Counted from the first letter of the stretch, positions 26,302 through 35,538 are shown. The stretch is 64,000 nt of DNA from Wenzhouxiangella sp. XN79A (GCF_012272825.1 NZ_JAAWWS010000162.1:1-64000); one strand, 5' to 3'. Notes: generated by a model not told the origin, from the letters alone. Program-made: numbers and translations.

Positions 26302-28614
26302 CTACGGCGTCTCGAAGTCGTCGGCGAACAGCACACCGCTGCTGCCGCCGAGGCGTGCGACGTGGGGCCCCGCCGGCGCATTGGAGGCCAGCGTCAGAAT
26401 GGCGCCTCGGATGCCGGGCGCGGTGGGCGAGAAGCCGATGTCGATGCCGCAGGTCTCACCCGGGTCGAGCACGGCGCCGGTGCAGTCGTTCGACATGATC
26501 GTGAACTCGGCTGCATGGAGCCCGTCGATCGTCGCGGCCCCCGGCGCAAGCGCGCCGGCTCCGGTGCTCTCCACCAGCAGCATCTCGATCGCGAGGTCAC
26601 CCTCGGCAACGTCGCCGAACCGAAGCGGGTCCGGTCGCAGCTCCGCCTCCGGCATCGGCACGCCGCGGCCCTGCACGAAGATCGAGTCGGGGCTGGTCGT
26701 CGAGGTGCCTTCGAGCGTCAGCTGGGCCTGGGCCAACCCGACGGCCTCGGGCGCGAAACCGATCTCCAGCGTGCATGCGTCGCCGACAGGGATGCGGATG
26801 GGCAGTGAACCGCAGCTTCCGCCGGCGATCGAAAAGGCCGGATCGCCGACCGCGATGACGTCGATCGAGACCATGCCGGAGCCGGGATTGCCGAGCGTGA
26901 CCGTGCGCGGGGCGGCGTCGGTGCCGAGGAATACATCACCGAAGTCCAGGAACTCGGTGCCGCCGAAATCCAGTGCCGGGGTGCCGGTAACGCGGCCGTA
27001 GACAACGAAGCCGCGGCCCGACGAGGTGCTGTTGTAGGACGCGAACGGTGCACCCACGGCCAGGTCGTCGACACCGTCGCCATCGAGATCGCCGGCTGCG
27101 GCCACGGAGTCGCCGACGCTGTCGAAGTTCGCTTCGCCGTTCAGCCGGAAACCGCTGCGGCCGTCCAGCGCCGACAGCTGCAACGGGGAGATGAATCCCT
27201 CGGTCCGGCCGAAGATCACGTAGGCGCGCCCCGCGTTCACGGCGTTGCCGTCGGCGTTGCCGGCACCCACCGCCACGTCGTCGATGCCGTCGGCATCCAG
27301 GTCGCCTGCCCGGGCCACGGACAGGCCCGATTGGTCGAACGGTGTCTCGCCGTCGATCCGGATGCCTTCTGTGGCGTCCATCGTGGACAGATCCAGGGTC
27401 GCGGGGAAGCCCGTACTGCGTCCGAACAGCAGGTAGCTGCGGCCCGATTCCGTTCCGTTGGGCGAGGCCAGTGGCGCGCCCAGGAGCAGGTCGTCGAGGC
27501 CATCGCCGTTGACGTCGCCGGCACCGGCCACGGCCCAACCGAGACGATCCGGACTCGCTTCGCCATCGATGCTGAACCCGTCGCTGCCGTTCAGCGACCC
27601 GAGATCGAGCAGGGCCGGAAAGCCCGTGGTGCGCCCGAACACAACGTAGCCGCGCCCGGACTCGGCACCGCTGGGGGCAGCCCACGGAGCGCCGATGACC
27701 ACATCGTCGATGCCGTCCCCATTGACATCGCCGGCCGCGGACACGGAGCGCCCCGCGATTTCGCCTTCCGAAACTCCTGCCAGGACCGAGCCTTCGCTGC
27801 CGTCCAGTGTGGCGAGATCCAGCCGGGCGGGAAACGGCGCGGAGCGGCCGAAGACCAGGTACGCGGCACCGGTCCACAGTCCTGTCGGTTCGGCGTTGAG
27901 CGAACCCAGGATGATGTCGTCGATGCCGTCGCCGTTGACGTCGCCGGCACCGGCGACGGAGAAGCCGGTCCAGTCGTCCGTATCCGCGCCGTCGATCGAG
28001 AAGCCGTGCGTGCCGTCCAGCGACGAAAGCTCCAGGGTCGCCGGAAAGCCCGAACTGCGCCCGTAGACCACGTAACTGCGCCCGGACCGCGGTCCATTGA
28101 CGGAGTTCGCGAAGTACGCGCCGATGAGCAGGTCGTCGATACCATCGGCGTTGATGTCGCCGGCGCCCGCGACCGACCAGCCTGACGCGTTGTCGCTGCG
28201 TTCGCCGTTCAGCACGAAGCCGTCGCTGCCGTCCAGCGATGCGGGATCGATCTGTGCCGGGAAGCCGTCGGCGCGCCCGAACACCACGTAGCTGCGCCCG
28301 GTATTGCCCCTGCCCGGCAGGTCGAAACCATCGGCGCCGATGACCAGGTCGTCGAAGCCATCTGCGTTGATATCGCCGATGCCGGCCATCGACCGGGCGA
28401 ACGTGTCGCTGGGGCTCTCGCCGTCGGCGAACCAGCCGTTCGAGCCATCGAGCGAACCGAGATCGATCGCCGGCGGAAAGTCCTGCGCGGCCGCCGGGGC
28501 GGGAACTGCTGTGGCGGCCATCGTCGCCGCAACGGTCCAGACGCCCAGCGCAAGCAGCGCGGACCAGGACCTGCGGACTCGGCATCCGCTGTCGTGAATA
28601 AAGCGGTGTGGCAT
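26302..28614 (-). CDS. Secreted FG-GAP propeller / choice-of-anchor D protein (paralogue 2)
   Basis: 770 residues if the ATG at 28614 is used; it is eight bases after AGGGGA, while in-frame ATGs at 28620 and 28644 are worse placed. A signal peptide ends PAAAQ. Seven FG-GAP blades (DINADGIDDLLIGA, DVNGDGIDDIILGS and so on) with GRSYVVFGR strands are followed by two choice-of-anchor D domains and a C-terminus VLFADDFETP. The N-terminal DFPPAIDLGSLDGS block and domain order match the 23305-25686 protein, so they arose by duplication but are now diverged. Confidence 0.88.
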   Translation of the reverse strand: MPHRFIHDSGCRVRRSWSALLALGVWTVAATMAATAVPAPAAAQDFPPAIDLGSLDGSNGWFADGESPSDTFARSMAGIGDINADGFDDLVIGADGFDLPGRGNTGRSYVVFGRADGFPAQIDPASLDGSDGFVLNGERSDNASGWSVAGAGDINADGIDDLLIGAYFANSVNGPRSGRSYVVYGRSSGFPATLELSSLDGTHGFSIDGADTDDWTGFSVAGAGDVNGDGIDDIILGSLNAEPTGLWTGAAYLVFGRSAPFPARLDLATLDGSEGSVLAGVSEGEIAGRSVSAAGDVNGDGIDDVVIGAPWAAPSGAESGRGYVVFGRTTGFPALLDLGSLNGSDGFSIDGEASPDRLGWAVAGAGDVNGDGLDDLLLGAPLASPNGTESGRSYLLFGRSTGFPATLDLSTMDATEGIRIDGETPFDQSGLSVARAGDLDADGIDDVAVGAGNADGNAVNAGRAYVIFGRTEGFISPLQLSALDGRSGFRLNGEANFDSVGDSVAAAGDLDGDGVDDLAVGAPFASYNSTSSGRGFVVYGRVTGTPALDFGGTEFLDFGDVFLGTDAAPRTVTLGNPGSGMVSIDVIAVGDPAFSIAGGSCGSLPIRIPVGDACTLEIGFAPEAVGLAQAQLTLEGTSTTSPDSIFVQGRGVPMPEAELRPDPLRFGDVAEGDLAIEMLLVESTGAGALAPGAATIDGLHAAEFTIMSNDCTGAVLDPGETCGIDIGFSPTAPGIRGAILTLASNAPAGPHVARLGGSSGVLFADDFETP

Positions 28615-28817
28615 CGGCATCTTCCCCTGTGTCCGGACCTGCAAGCCTGCACCCCACCCGGTTGAACGGCGGCGCAGCGATTGTCTGCCTTGCTTCTATC
28701 TGCAGCAAAAGCGTCGCGAGAGTCTCAGCCGATTGCGAGACCCGGGGGCCGGACTGGCCTGCGGCGGCCGTTTTCCGACGCGGCCGGCAATCGGCGGGAT
28801 TGTCGTGACCGGACCCG

Positions 28818-28852
28818 TGACGGGTGTCAGCGATCCGGAGTGACAGGCGTCA
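28818..28852 (+). promoter_or_regulatory. Two tandem TGAC-N4-GTCA palindromes
   Basis: TGACGGGTGTCA (28818-28829) and TGACAGGCGTCA (28841-28852), start-to-start 23 bp, about two helical turns, just upstream of a TATATT -10. This is the layout of a dimeric-regulator operator for the export operon. Regulator unknown. Confidence 0.4.
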
Positions 28853-28876
28853 CTGTTTCGTGACATGCCGACCGGC

Positions 28877-28882
28877 TATATT
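28877..28882 (+). promoter_or_regulatory. -10 element of the HlyD/ABC operon
   Basis: TATATT 31 bases before the ATG at 28913. If correct, transcription begins after the earlier in-frame ATG at 28865 and supports the shorter protein. Confidence 0.45.
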
Positions 28883-28912
28883 CGAGGTCGAGGTTCACCG
28901 AAGTCGCGCGCG

Positions 28913-30154
28913 ATGGCCGAGTCCGACCCGCTGATCGACCGCTTGAAGATCTCCGACGCCCAGCGCCACGCCGACGTGGGGCGCCCGGTGTGGCCGTGGG
29001 TCGCGGGCCTGCTCGTGATCGCGGTGCTGGCCATCGGGGCCTGGCGCCTGCTGGGCGGCCCGTCGGCGGTCGAGGTCGAGCTCGTCCAGCCGGTCCGCGA
29101 GTCATCGGACGCAGGCTCGACCGCCGCCAGCGTGCTCGATGCATCGGGCTACGTGGTCGCGCGGCGCCAGGCCACGGTGGCCGCCGAGGTCACCGGCAAG
29201 CTGGCCGAGGTGCTGATCGAGGAAGGCATGCGGGTCGAGCAGGGCCAGGTGCTGGCGCGGATGGACGACGCGACCGAGCGCGCCCAGCTGGCGCTGACCG
29301 AGGCGCGGCTGCGCGCGGCGGAGACGGCGCTGCAGGAAATCCGGGTCCAGCTCGAAGATGCTCAGCGCACGCTCGAGCGCCAGCGCGAGCTGCGCGACCG
29401 CGAGCTGGCCAGCCAGTCCGACCTGGACCGGGCCGAGACGCAGGTCCGCGCCCTGGAGGCGCGCCTGGCGAATGGACGCGAGCAGATCGAGGTCGCGCGC
29501 AGCGAAATGGCGCTGCAGGCCCAGCTGCTCGAAGAACTGACCGTCCGCGCGCCGTTCTCCGGCGTGATCATCGCCCGTGCCGCGCAGGCCGGCGAGATGG
29601 TCTCGCCGATCTCGGCCGGCGGCGGTTTCACCCGAACCGGCATCGGCACCATCGTCGACATGGATTCGCTGGAAATCGAGGTCGACGTCAACGAGAGCTT
29701 CATCGATCGGGTCCGGCCCGGACAGCGCGTCACGGCCGTTCTCGATGCCTACCCCGACTGGGCCATTCCGGCCGAAGTCAACACCGTGGTGCCGGCCGCC
29801 GATCGGCAGAAGGCCACCGTGCGGGTGCGGGTGTCGATCCTCGAGCGCGATCCGCGCATCCTTCCCGAGATGGGCATCAGCGTCCGCTTTCTCGACGAGG
29901 AAACGGTAGCGCCGACCGGGGCGGACACAGCACCGGCGCTGACCGTGCCGGCCTCGGCGGTGTTCGATGTCGAGACCCGCCGCTACGTCTGGCGCGTCGA
30001 AGACGGCCGGCTCGAGCGGCGCGCGGTGAGCACCGGCGCTCGGCGCGGCGACCGGGTGGTGATCCTGGCCGGCTTGACCGAGCGCGATCGGATCGTCGAG
30101 AACGCCGGGCGCGATGCGCTGGCCGCAGGCGTTGCGGTCCGCGAGGGTGGCTGA
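28913..30154 (+). CDS. HlyD/MacA-type periplasmic adaptor of an ABC exporter
   Basis: 413 residues from the ATG at 28913. Cytoplasmic N-terminus, one TM (WPWVAGLLVIAVLAIGAWRLL), lipoyl half (ASGYVVARRQATVAAEVTGKL), a long coiled-coil hairpin (about residues 110-200, Glu/Arg/Ala-rich), second lipoyl half (LTVRAPFSGVIIARAAQAGE) and beta-barrel. Typical of adaptors for MacB-like transporters. It is followed by an ATPase and two FtsX permeases in the same operon. Substrate unknown. Confidence 0.9.
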   Translation: MAESDPLIDRLKISDAQRHADVGRPVWPWVAGLLVIAVLAIGAWRLLGGPSAVEVELVQPVRESSDAGSTAASVLDASGYVVARRQATVAAEVTGKLAEVLIEEGMRVEQGQVLARMDDATERAQLALTEARLRAAETALQEIRVQLEDAQRTLERQRELRDRELASQSDLDRAETQVRALEARLANGREQIEVARSEMALQAQLLEELTVRAPFSGVIIARAAQAGEMVSPISAGGGFTRTGIGTIVDMDSLEIEVDVNESFIDRVRPGQRVTAVLDAYPDWAIPAEVNTVVPAADRQKATVRVRVSILERDPRILPEMGISVRFLDEETVAPTGADTAPALTVPASAVFDVETRRYVWRVEDGRLERRAVSTGARRGDRVVILAGLTERDRIVENAGRDALAAGVAVREGG

Positions 30155-30191
30155 CCCACGAGGGCGGCCTGAAGCACGAGGAAACCTGGAC

Positions 30192-30875
30192 ATGAACGAA
30201 GTGATCGTCGACATCGAGCAGGTCGTGAAGACCTATCGCAAGGGCCGCGAGAAGGTCGAGGTGCTGCACGGTCTCGACCTGCAGATCCGGCGCGGCGAGT
30301 TCTGCGCGCTGATGGGGCCATCGGGTTCGGGCAAGACCACGCTGTTGAACCTGATCGGCGGGCTGGACCAGCCGAGCTCGGGTCGGATCCGGGTCAACGA
30401 CCAGCAGATCGAACGACTGGGCTCGCGCGACCTGGCCCGCTGGCGGGCCGGCCACGTCGGCTTCATCTTCCAGTTCTACAACCTGATGCCGATGCTGAGC
30501 GCGCAGCGCAACGTGGAGCTGCCGCTGCTGTTGAAGAAAATGTCGGGCAAGGAGCGCCGCGAACGGGCGCTGACCGCGCTGGAGATCGTCGGCCTGTCCG
30601 ACCGCGCCCGCCACCTGCCGCGCGAGCTGTCCGGCGGCCAGGAGCAGCGCGTCGCGATCGCCCGGGCGATCGTGTCGGACCCGGACCTGCTGCTGGCCGA
30701 CGAGCCGACCGGCGACCTCGATCGGGCCACTGCCGACGACATTCTCGACCTGCTGCACACGCTCAACGAACGCCACGGCAAGACGATCCTGATGGTCACC
30801 CACGATCCGGCCGCCGCCGAGCGCGCCGGCCGGATCGTCCAGATGGACAAGGGTACGCTGGCGGAGGCCGCTTGA
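30192..30875 (+). CDS. ABC transporter ATP-binding protein (MacB/LolD type)
   Basis: 227 residues from the ATG at 30192. Walker A GPSGSGKTTL, signature LSGGQEQRVAIARA, Walker B LLLADEPTGDL and switch His in MVTHD. The sequence FIFQFYNLMP before the signature is typical of MacB/LolD subfamily ATPases that power FtsX-type permeases. The stop overlaps the next ATG (TGATG). Confidence 0.95.
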   Translation: MNEVIVDIEQVVKTYRKGREKVEVLHGLDLQIRRGEFCALMGPSGSGKTTLLNLIGGLDQPSSGRIRVNDQQIERLGSRDLARWRAGHVGFIFQFYNLMPMLSAQRNVELPLLLKKMSGKERRERALTALEIVGLSDRARHLPRELSGGQEQRVAIARAIVSDPDLLLADEPTGDLDRATADDILDLLHTLNERHGKTILMVTHDPAAAERAGRIVQMDKGTLAEAA

Positions 30876-32032
30876 TGGGCATGCTGCTGCTGGTCGGCAA
30901 GAACCTGACGCGGTCCCGGCTGCGGACACTGTTCACGCTGGCCTCGGTGATCATCGCCTTCATGCTGTTCGCGCTGCTCGGCGGGCTCAATCGAGCGTTC
31001 ACCGCCGGCGTCGAGCTGGCCGGGGCCGACCGGCTGATCACGCTGCACCGGGTCTCGTTCATCCAGCCGCTGCCGCTGAGCTATGTCCAGCGGGTCCGCC
31101 AGATCGACGGTGTGGTCGAGGCCACCCACCAGACCTGGTTCGGTGCGTACTTCCAGGATCCGCGCTCGCAGTTCGGGCTGTTTCCGACCGAGGTCGAGGA
31201 ACTGCGACGGATCTACCCCGAGTTCGACGTGCCCGACGACCAGTGGCAGGCGATGCTGGACAACCGGACCGGGCTGATGGTCGGCCGGGCGATGGCCGAG
31301 TCGTTCGGCTGGGAGGTCGGCGACCGGGTGCCGCTGTTTTCCAGCATCTTTCCGCGCCAGGACGGCAACTTCTCCTGGCCGTTCGTGGTCGAGGCGATCT
31401 TCACCGGGTCGGGCAATGCGGCCGATGAGCAGCAGGCCTACATGCACTACGACTACTTCAACGAATCGCGCCAGTTCGGTCGCGACACGGTCGGCTGGAT
31501 GATTGCCCAGATCGATGACCCGGACCGCGCCGATGCGGTGGCCGAGGCGATCGACCGGCGCTTCGCGAACTCACCGACCGAGACCAAGACCTCGACCGAG
31601 GCCGGCTTCGCCGCCGGCTTCGCCAACCAGTTCGGCAACATCGGCCTGATCGTCCAGCTGATCATGGGCTGCGTATTCTTCACGCTGCTCCTGATCACCG
31701 GCAACACCATGGCCCAGGCGGTGCGCGAGCGGACCGGCGAGCTGGCCGTGCTCAAGACCATCGGCTTCAGCGACCGGCGCATTCTCGGCCTGGTCCTGGC
31801 CGAGAGCCTGGCCGTGGCGATCATCGGCGGGGCGATCGGGCTGGCGCTGGGTTCGCTGGCCGTGCAGGGCGCAGCGTCGGTCATGGCCCAGTTCTTCCCC
31901 GGCCTGGCGCCCAGCGTCGGTGCCTTGGGCTGGGGCCTGGCGCTGGCCGTGGTGCTCGGCCTGGTCACCGGCGCGCTGCCGGCCTGGCAGGCCGCCAGGC
32001 TGAAGGTCGTCGACGCGATGGGGCGGCGCTGA
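30875..32032 (+). CDS. FtsX-like ABC permease, first subunit
   Basis: 385 residues from the ATG at 30875. One N-terminal TM (LFTLASVIIAFMLFALLGGL), a periplasmic domain of about 230 residues (MacB_PCD-like) and three C-terminal TMs ending PAWQAARLKVVDAMGRR give the MacB-type topology without a fused ATPase. It probably pairs with the next gene as a heterodimer. One-base overlaps on both sides indicate translational coupling. Confidence 0.92.
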   Translation: MGMLLLVGKNLTRSRLRTLFTLASVIIAFMLFALLGGLNRAFTAGVELAGADRLITLHRVSFIQPLPLSYVQRVRQIDGVVEATHQTWFGAYFQDPRSQFGLFPTEVEELRRIYPEFDVPDDQWQAMLDNRTGLMVGRAMAESFGWEVGDRVPLFSSIFPRQDGNFSWPFVVEAIFTGSGNAADEQQAYMHYDYFNESRQFGRDTVGWMIAQIDDPDRADAVAEAIDRRFANSPTETKTSTEAGFAAGFANQFGNIGLIVQLIMGCVFFTLLLITGNTMAQAVRERTGELAVLKTIGFSDRRILGLVLAESLAVAIIGGAIGLALGSLAVQGAASVMAQFFPGLAPSVGALGWGLALAVVLGLVTGALPAWQAARLKVVDAMGRR

Positions 32033-33189
32033 TGATCGGCCAGGCCGCCGCGATCACGGCCGCCAGCCTGCGGGCGATTCCCGGTCGGCTCGGGCCGTCA
32101 CTGGTCGCGATCGTCGGCGTGGCCGGGGTGGTGGCCGTGCTGGTCGCGGTGCTTTCGATGGCGCGCGGCTTCGAGAAATCGCTGGAAGGGGGCGCATCGC
32201 CCGAGAACGTGGTCGTGATGCGTTCCGGCGCCGGCTCGGAGCTGGAATCCGGGCTGGAAGGCGAGCAGGTCCGGCTGATCGCCCAGGCGCCGCAGCTGAG
32301 GCTGGTTTCGCCGGAGGTCTACGTCATCATCGATCTGACCAAGGCCACGACCGGCACGTCGGCCAACGTTCCGCTGCGCGGCGTGGCACCCGAGGCGGTC
32401 GAAATCCGGTCCGATCTCGAGCTGGTCGAGGGCCGGATGTTCGAGCCGGGCCGGCGCGAGCTGATCGTCGGCGAAGGCGCGGCCGGCCAGTTCGTCGGGC
32501 TGGAGGTCGGCAACACGCTCGAGTTCGGCACCGAGCGCTGGGCGGTGGTCGGTCGTTTCGTCGGCGGCGGTCCGGCCAGTTCCGAACTGTGGACCGACAG
32601 CGCGGTGCTCCAGGGCGCCTACCGGCGCGGCAACAACTTCTCGTCGGTCTACGGTCGCCTGGTCGATGCCGGCGCATTCGGCGATTTCAAGGATGCCTTG
32701 ACCGCCGATCCGCGCCTTTCGCTCTCGGTCCAGCGCGAAACCGACTACCTGGCCGAGCAGTCGCAGGCCTTGTCGACCTTCATCCGGGTGGCCGGCTACG
32801 GCATCGCTGCGCTGATGGCGCTGGGTGCGCTGTTCGGGGCCCTGAACACCATGTACAACGTGGTCGCGCAGCGCGCCCGCGAGATCGGCACGCTGCGCGC
32901 GCTGGGTTTCTCGCCGGGCGCGGTGGTGGTCTCGGTGCTGGTCGAGGCGATGCTGCTGGCCCTGCTCGGTGGGCTGCTCGGCGCCGCGCTGGCCTGGCTG
33001 CTGTTCAACGGCGTGACGGTCTCGACCCTGAACTTCGCCAGCTTCACCCAGGTGGTGTTCGATTTCGCGATCACGCCGGAACTGCTCGTCCAGGGCCTGT
33101 TGCTGGCGCTGGTGATCGGCCTGGTCGGTGGTCTGGGTCCTGCCCTCCGCGCCGCGCGGATGCCGATCGTCGCGGCGCTGCGCGAGTAG
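32032..33189 (+). CDS. FtsX-like ABC permease, second subunit
   Basis: 385 residues with the same topology as its neighbour: TM1 (SLVAIVGVAGVVAVLVAVLSM), a large periplasmic domain, and three TMs including ALMALGALFGALNTMYNVVAQRAREIGTLRALGFS, the FtsX signature. It completes a four-gene adaptor-ATPase-permease-permease exporter. No outer-membrane channel gene is present here. Confidence 0.92.
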   Translation: MIGQAAAITAASLRAIPGRLGPSLVAIVGVAGVVAVLVAVLSMARGFEKSLEGGASPENVVVMRSGAGSELESGLEGEQVRLIAQAPQLRLVSPEVYVIIDLTKATTGTSANVPLRGVAPEAVEIRSDLELVEGRMFEPGRRELIVGEGAAGQFVGLEVGNTLEFGTERWAVVGRFVGGGPASSELWTDSAVLQGAYRRGNNFSSVYGRLVDAGAFGDFKDALTADPRLSLSVQRETDYLAEQSQALSTFIRVAGYGIAALMALGALFGALNTMYNVVAQRAREIGTLRALGFSPGAVVVSVLVEAMLLALLGGLLGAALAWLLFNGVTVSTLNFASFTQVVFDFAITPELLVQGLLLALVIGLVGGLGPALRAARMPIVAALRE

Positions 33190-33197
33190 CGATCGGC

Positions 33198-34022
33198 TCA
33201 GCCGCCGCGCTCGCGCTTCAACCGGTCCTTGGTCTTGCGGCCTTTCTTTTCCAGCATCGGCCGCAGCGCGCGGCCGACCCTCGGGAACAGGTAGGAAACG
33301 GTGGTCAGGACACCGCTGATCCGCGGCATCGGACGGTCCAGCGTCGCGTCGTCGACCAGCGCGACGATCGCCTCGGCCACCTGCTCGGCGGTGACGATGG
33401 GCTGCGAAAAGGTCAGGTCGGTGACCCGGTCGATGTCGTCCATGATGAACCCGGTGTCGATCGGGCCCGGCGAGACGCTGGCCACCTTGATGCCTTCGCC
33501 TCGGAGCTCCTCGTGCAGCGCCAGGCCGAATGCGCGAAGGCCGAACTTGCTTGCCGAGTAGGTCGCCGAGCCCGGCACCGGGGTGCGGCCGGCCAGCGAG
33601 GCAACGTTGATCACCGCCGGCCGCCGGGCCCGCCGCAGGTACGGCAGCGCCAGCCGGGTGGCCATGATCGGCGCCTTCAGGTTGACGTCGATCATCCGGC
33701 CGAGCTCGTCGGCATCCACGCTCTCGACCGGGCCGCGCGCGTGGTAGCCGGCGTTGTTGACCAGCACGTCGACCGAGCCGAAGCGCTGCTCGGTCTCGGC
33801 CAGCAGCGCGGCGAAGGCGTCGAGGTCGGTGACGTCCATCGCCGCGACATGAACCCGATCGCCGAGGTCGAGCGCCTTGTCGAGCGCGCGTAGCCTGTCT
33901 TCGCCCCGGGCGATCAGCACCAGATTCGCGCCGCGTGCGGCGAAGGCCCGCGCGGCGGCCGCGCCGACGCCCATCGAGGCGCCGGTGATCAGGACGGTGA
34001 CGTTTTCGAAGGATCGATCCAT
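33198..34022 (-). CDS. Short-chain dehydrogenase/reductase
   Basis: 274 residues. Classical SDR: TGASMGVG cofactor motif, NNAG, catalytic Ser in INVASLAG and YSASK. The Arg in VLIARGEDR suggests NADP preference. A basic C-terminal extension (KKGRKTKDRLKRERGG) follows. Substrate unknown. It is convergent with the exporter operon, only eight bases between stops. A TATAGT -10 on the minus strand (34063-34058) lies 35 bases before the start. Confidence 0.9.
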   Translation of the reverse strand: MDRSFENVTVLITGASMGVGAAAARAFAARGANLVLIARGEDRLRALDKALDLGDRVHVAAMDVTDLDAFAALLAETEQRFGSVDVLVNNAGYHARGPVESVDADELGRMIDVNLKAPIMATRLALPYLRRARRPAVINVASLAGRTPVPGSATYSASKFGLRAFGLALHEELRGEGIKVASVSPGPIDTGFIMDDIDRVTDLTFSQPIVTAEQVAEAIVALVDDATLDRPMPRISGVLTTVSYLFPRVGRALRPMLEKKGRKTKDRLKRERGG

Positions 34023-34343
34023 GGGGCAGGGCCTGTGCTCGATTGTCGACTGCGCCGACTATACCCAAGCCCGGTCGGCCCGGTCCGCCGTCGGCGGCCA
34101 ACCGGAACAGGGCGTCGATGAGCTGTCCGAAGGCGCGCGATCTGCCGCGCGACGGATTCTTCACCGATGCGAAAAGCAGGCCGCGGGCACTCTTCTCATT
34201 GAAGGCCGGATCGGACAGGGCGGGGATCCCGCCGTCGAAGGGTCCGAAACGGAGGTAGAGCAGGCCTGGCTGCTACCGGGCGCGGAACCGTGCGGGCGCA
34301 GCGGCGCCATGATCGTGCGACCCCTGTCTCCGGAGATCGCAGC

Positions 34344-34850
34344 ATGCCCCGTCGAACGCGTTCTCGACGCTCCCCGGCACTGGTCCCACCGGCACGGCTG
34401 GTCGCCATGCAGCTTTTGCCCGCGCCGATGCCGGCCGCCGGGGTCGGCTCGGCGCCGCTGCCGCGGTTCCCCATCCTGACCACCGAGCCGGGCGTTCATC
34501 GACTGTCGTTCGAGGCGCTGCGCGATCACGGGCTGGCGGGCGACGCTCCCGGCGCGCATCTGTCGCTCGAGCACGCCGGCGACCCGGTGCCCGTTCACCT
34601 CGAGGATGGGGGCGACGGGCGCTTCGGCCCCGGCGACGCGCTGCTCTTCCTGGCCCGGCCCGCGCCCAGCGGAGCGCCCCGCCTGCGTCCCGGCGCGACC
34701 GGATCGGCGGCGGCGCAGCCGGTCAGCAGCCGGAACTGTGCCAGCAGCGCGGCCTGCCGGCGCATGAGGCGTGCGGCGCGACCGCCGGGCCGTGGGTCCG
34801 TGGGCCAGGTGGCGGGACGCACCGCGTCGGGCTCCCGTTCGATGGGGTGA
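34344..34850 (+). pseudogene. 5' fragment of a C25 peptidase-like secreted protein gene
   Basis: Frame from the ATG at 34344. Codons about 35-115 read PGVHRLSFEALRDHGL, AGDPVPVHL and DGGDGRFGPGDALLFLA, a pattern I associate with the N-terminal domain of gingipain-like (C25) secreted proteins of about 1000 residues or more. After about 34700 the frame loses protein-like composition and ends at 34850. No catalytic domain follows, so it is a truncated remnant. Confidence 0.4.
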
Positions 34851-34995
34851 TGCGAAAGGATCGTCGACCAGGGCGGACCCCGGATCGGAGGCGGGTATCG
34901 AAAACGGTCTCGATCCATCGGCCCGGCCGATCGATCCGCTCCGTCGGTTCCGGCCCCGTCGCGAGCGGCGAATCGTCCCACCGCAAGAACGAAAC

Positions 34996-35004
34996 TGCTA
35001 TACT
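34996..35004 (+). promoter_or_regulatory. Extended -10 promoter of the atp operon
   Basis: TGC-TATACT, an extended -10, 91 bases before the atpI GTG; no strong -35. It is the only good -10 seen between the accessory region and atpI. Confidence 0.55.
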
Positions 35005-35094
35005 CCTCTGGCTCTGGAGCGCGCGATTTACGTTGCGAGCGCCGGCGGATCCAACGATGCACGGCGCGACGAGCGACGGAGATGTGCCAGGGAC

Positions 35095-35538
35095 GTGGCG
35101 ACCGAATCCGGACAGCCGAAACACAGCCAGATCGAAGAAACGCAGGCCGGGTTTGCCCGGATGGCGGTCTGGTTGTTGCGCACGCAGGCGGTGCTCGTCG
35201 TCGTCGGCGCCATCGCCGCGGTGCTCCTGGCGGGCACCGGCTCGGGGCTGGCGCTGCTGGCCGGCGGCGGGATCGGGATCCTGCTGACCGCGGTGGCAGC
35301 GCTGCGCACGGGCGTCGTGTCGGCGCGCGCCGGTGCCGCGACCATGGTCGCCGCGTTCTATCGCGCGATGGCCATGAAGCTGGTCGTCGCGGTGGCGTTG
35401 TTCGCCGCCGTCGCGTACTGGTTTCCCGGCTTTTTCGGGCCGGTGTTGATCGGATACATCGCCACGGTCGTGGCGTACTGGCTGGCCATGTGGCGACTCG
35501 GTCGCATGCAACCGGCATCGAACCAGCAGGACGACTGA
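35095..35538 (+). CDS. atpI: ATP synthase subunit I (AtpI)
   Basis: 147 residues from a GTG at 35095 (best in-frame start; weak AGGGA). Four hydrophobic segments (AVLVVVGAIAAVLLAG, GLALLAGGGIGILLTAVAAL, LVVAVALFAAVAYWFPGFFGPVLIGYIATVVAYWLAMW) match the AtpI family, thought to assist c-ring assembly. First gene of the atp operon, 24 bases before atpB. Confidence 0.85.
   Translation: MATESGQPKHSQIEETQAGFARMAVWLLRTQAVLVVVGAIAAVLLAGTGSGLALLAGGGIGILLTAVAALRTGVVSARAGAATMVAAFYRAMAMKLVVAVALFAAVAYWFPGFFGPVLIGYIATVVAYWLAMWRLGRMQPASNQQDD

Larger units (their letters stand above)
34023..35094. other. About 1.07 kb with no intact gene, between the SDR and atpI
   Basis: Contains the broken C25-like fragment (34344-34850) and the atp promoter. 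A minus-strand frame at about 34066-34272 reads FGPFDGGIPALSDPAFNEKS and then SRAFGQLIDALFRLAADGG; it looks protein-like but has a stop just upstream and no start or known family, so it may be another remnant. Confidence 0.5.

Noticed and set aside
26936-28708. 590-codon minus-strand frame overlapping the second FG-GAP gene
   Set aside because: Arg-rich out-of-frame translation of the FG-GAP repeats.
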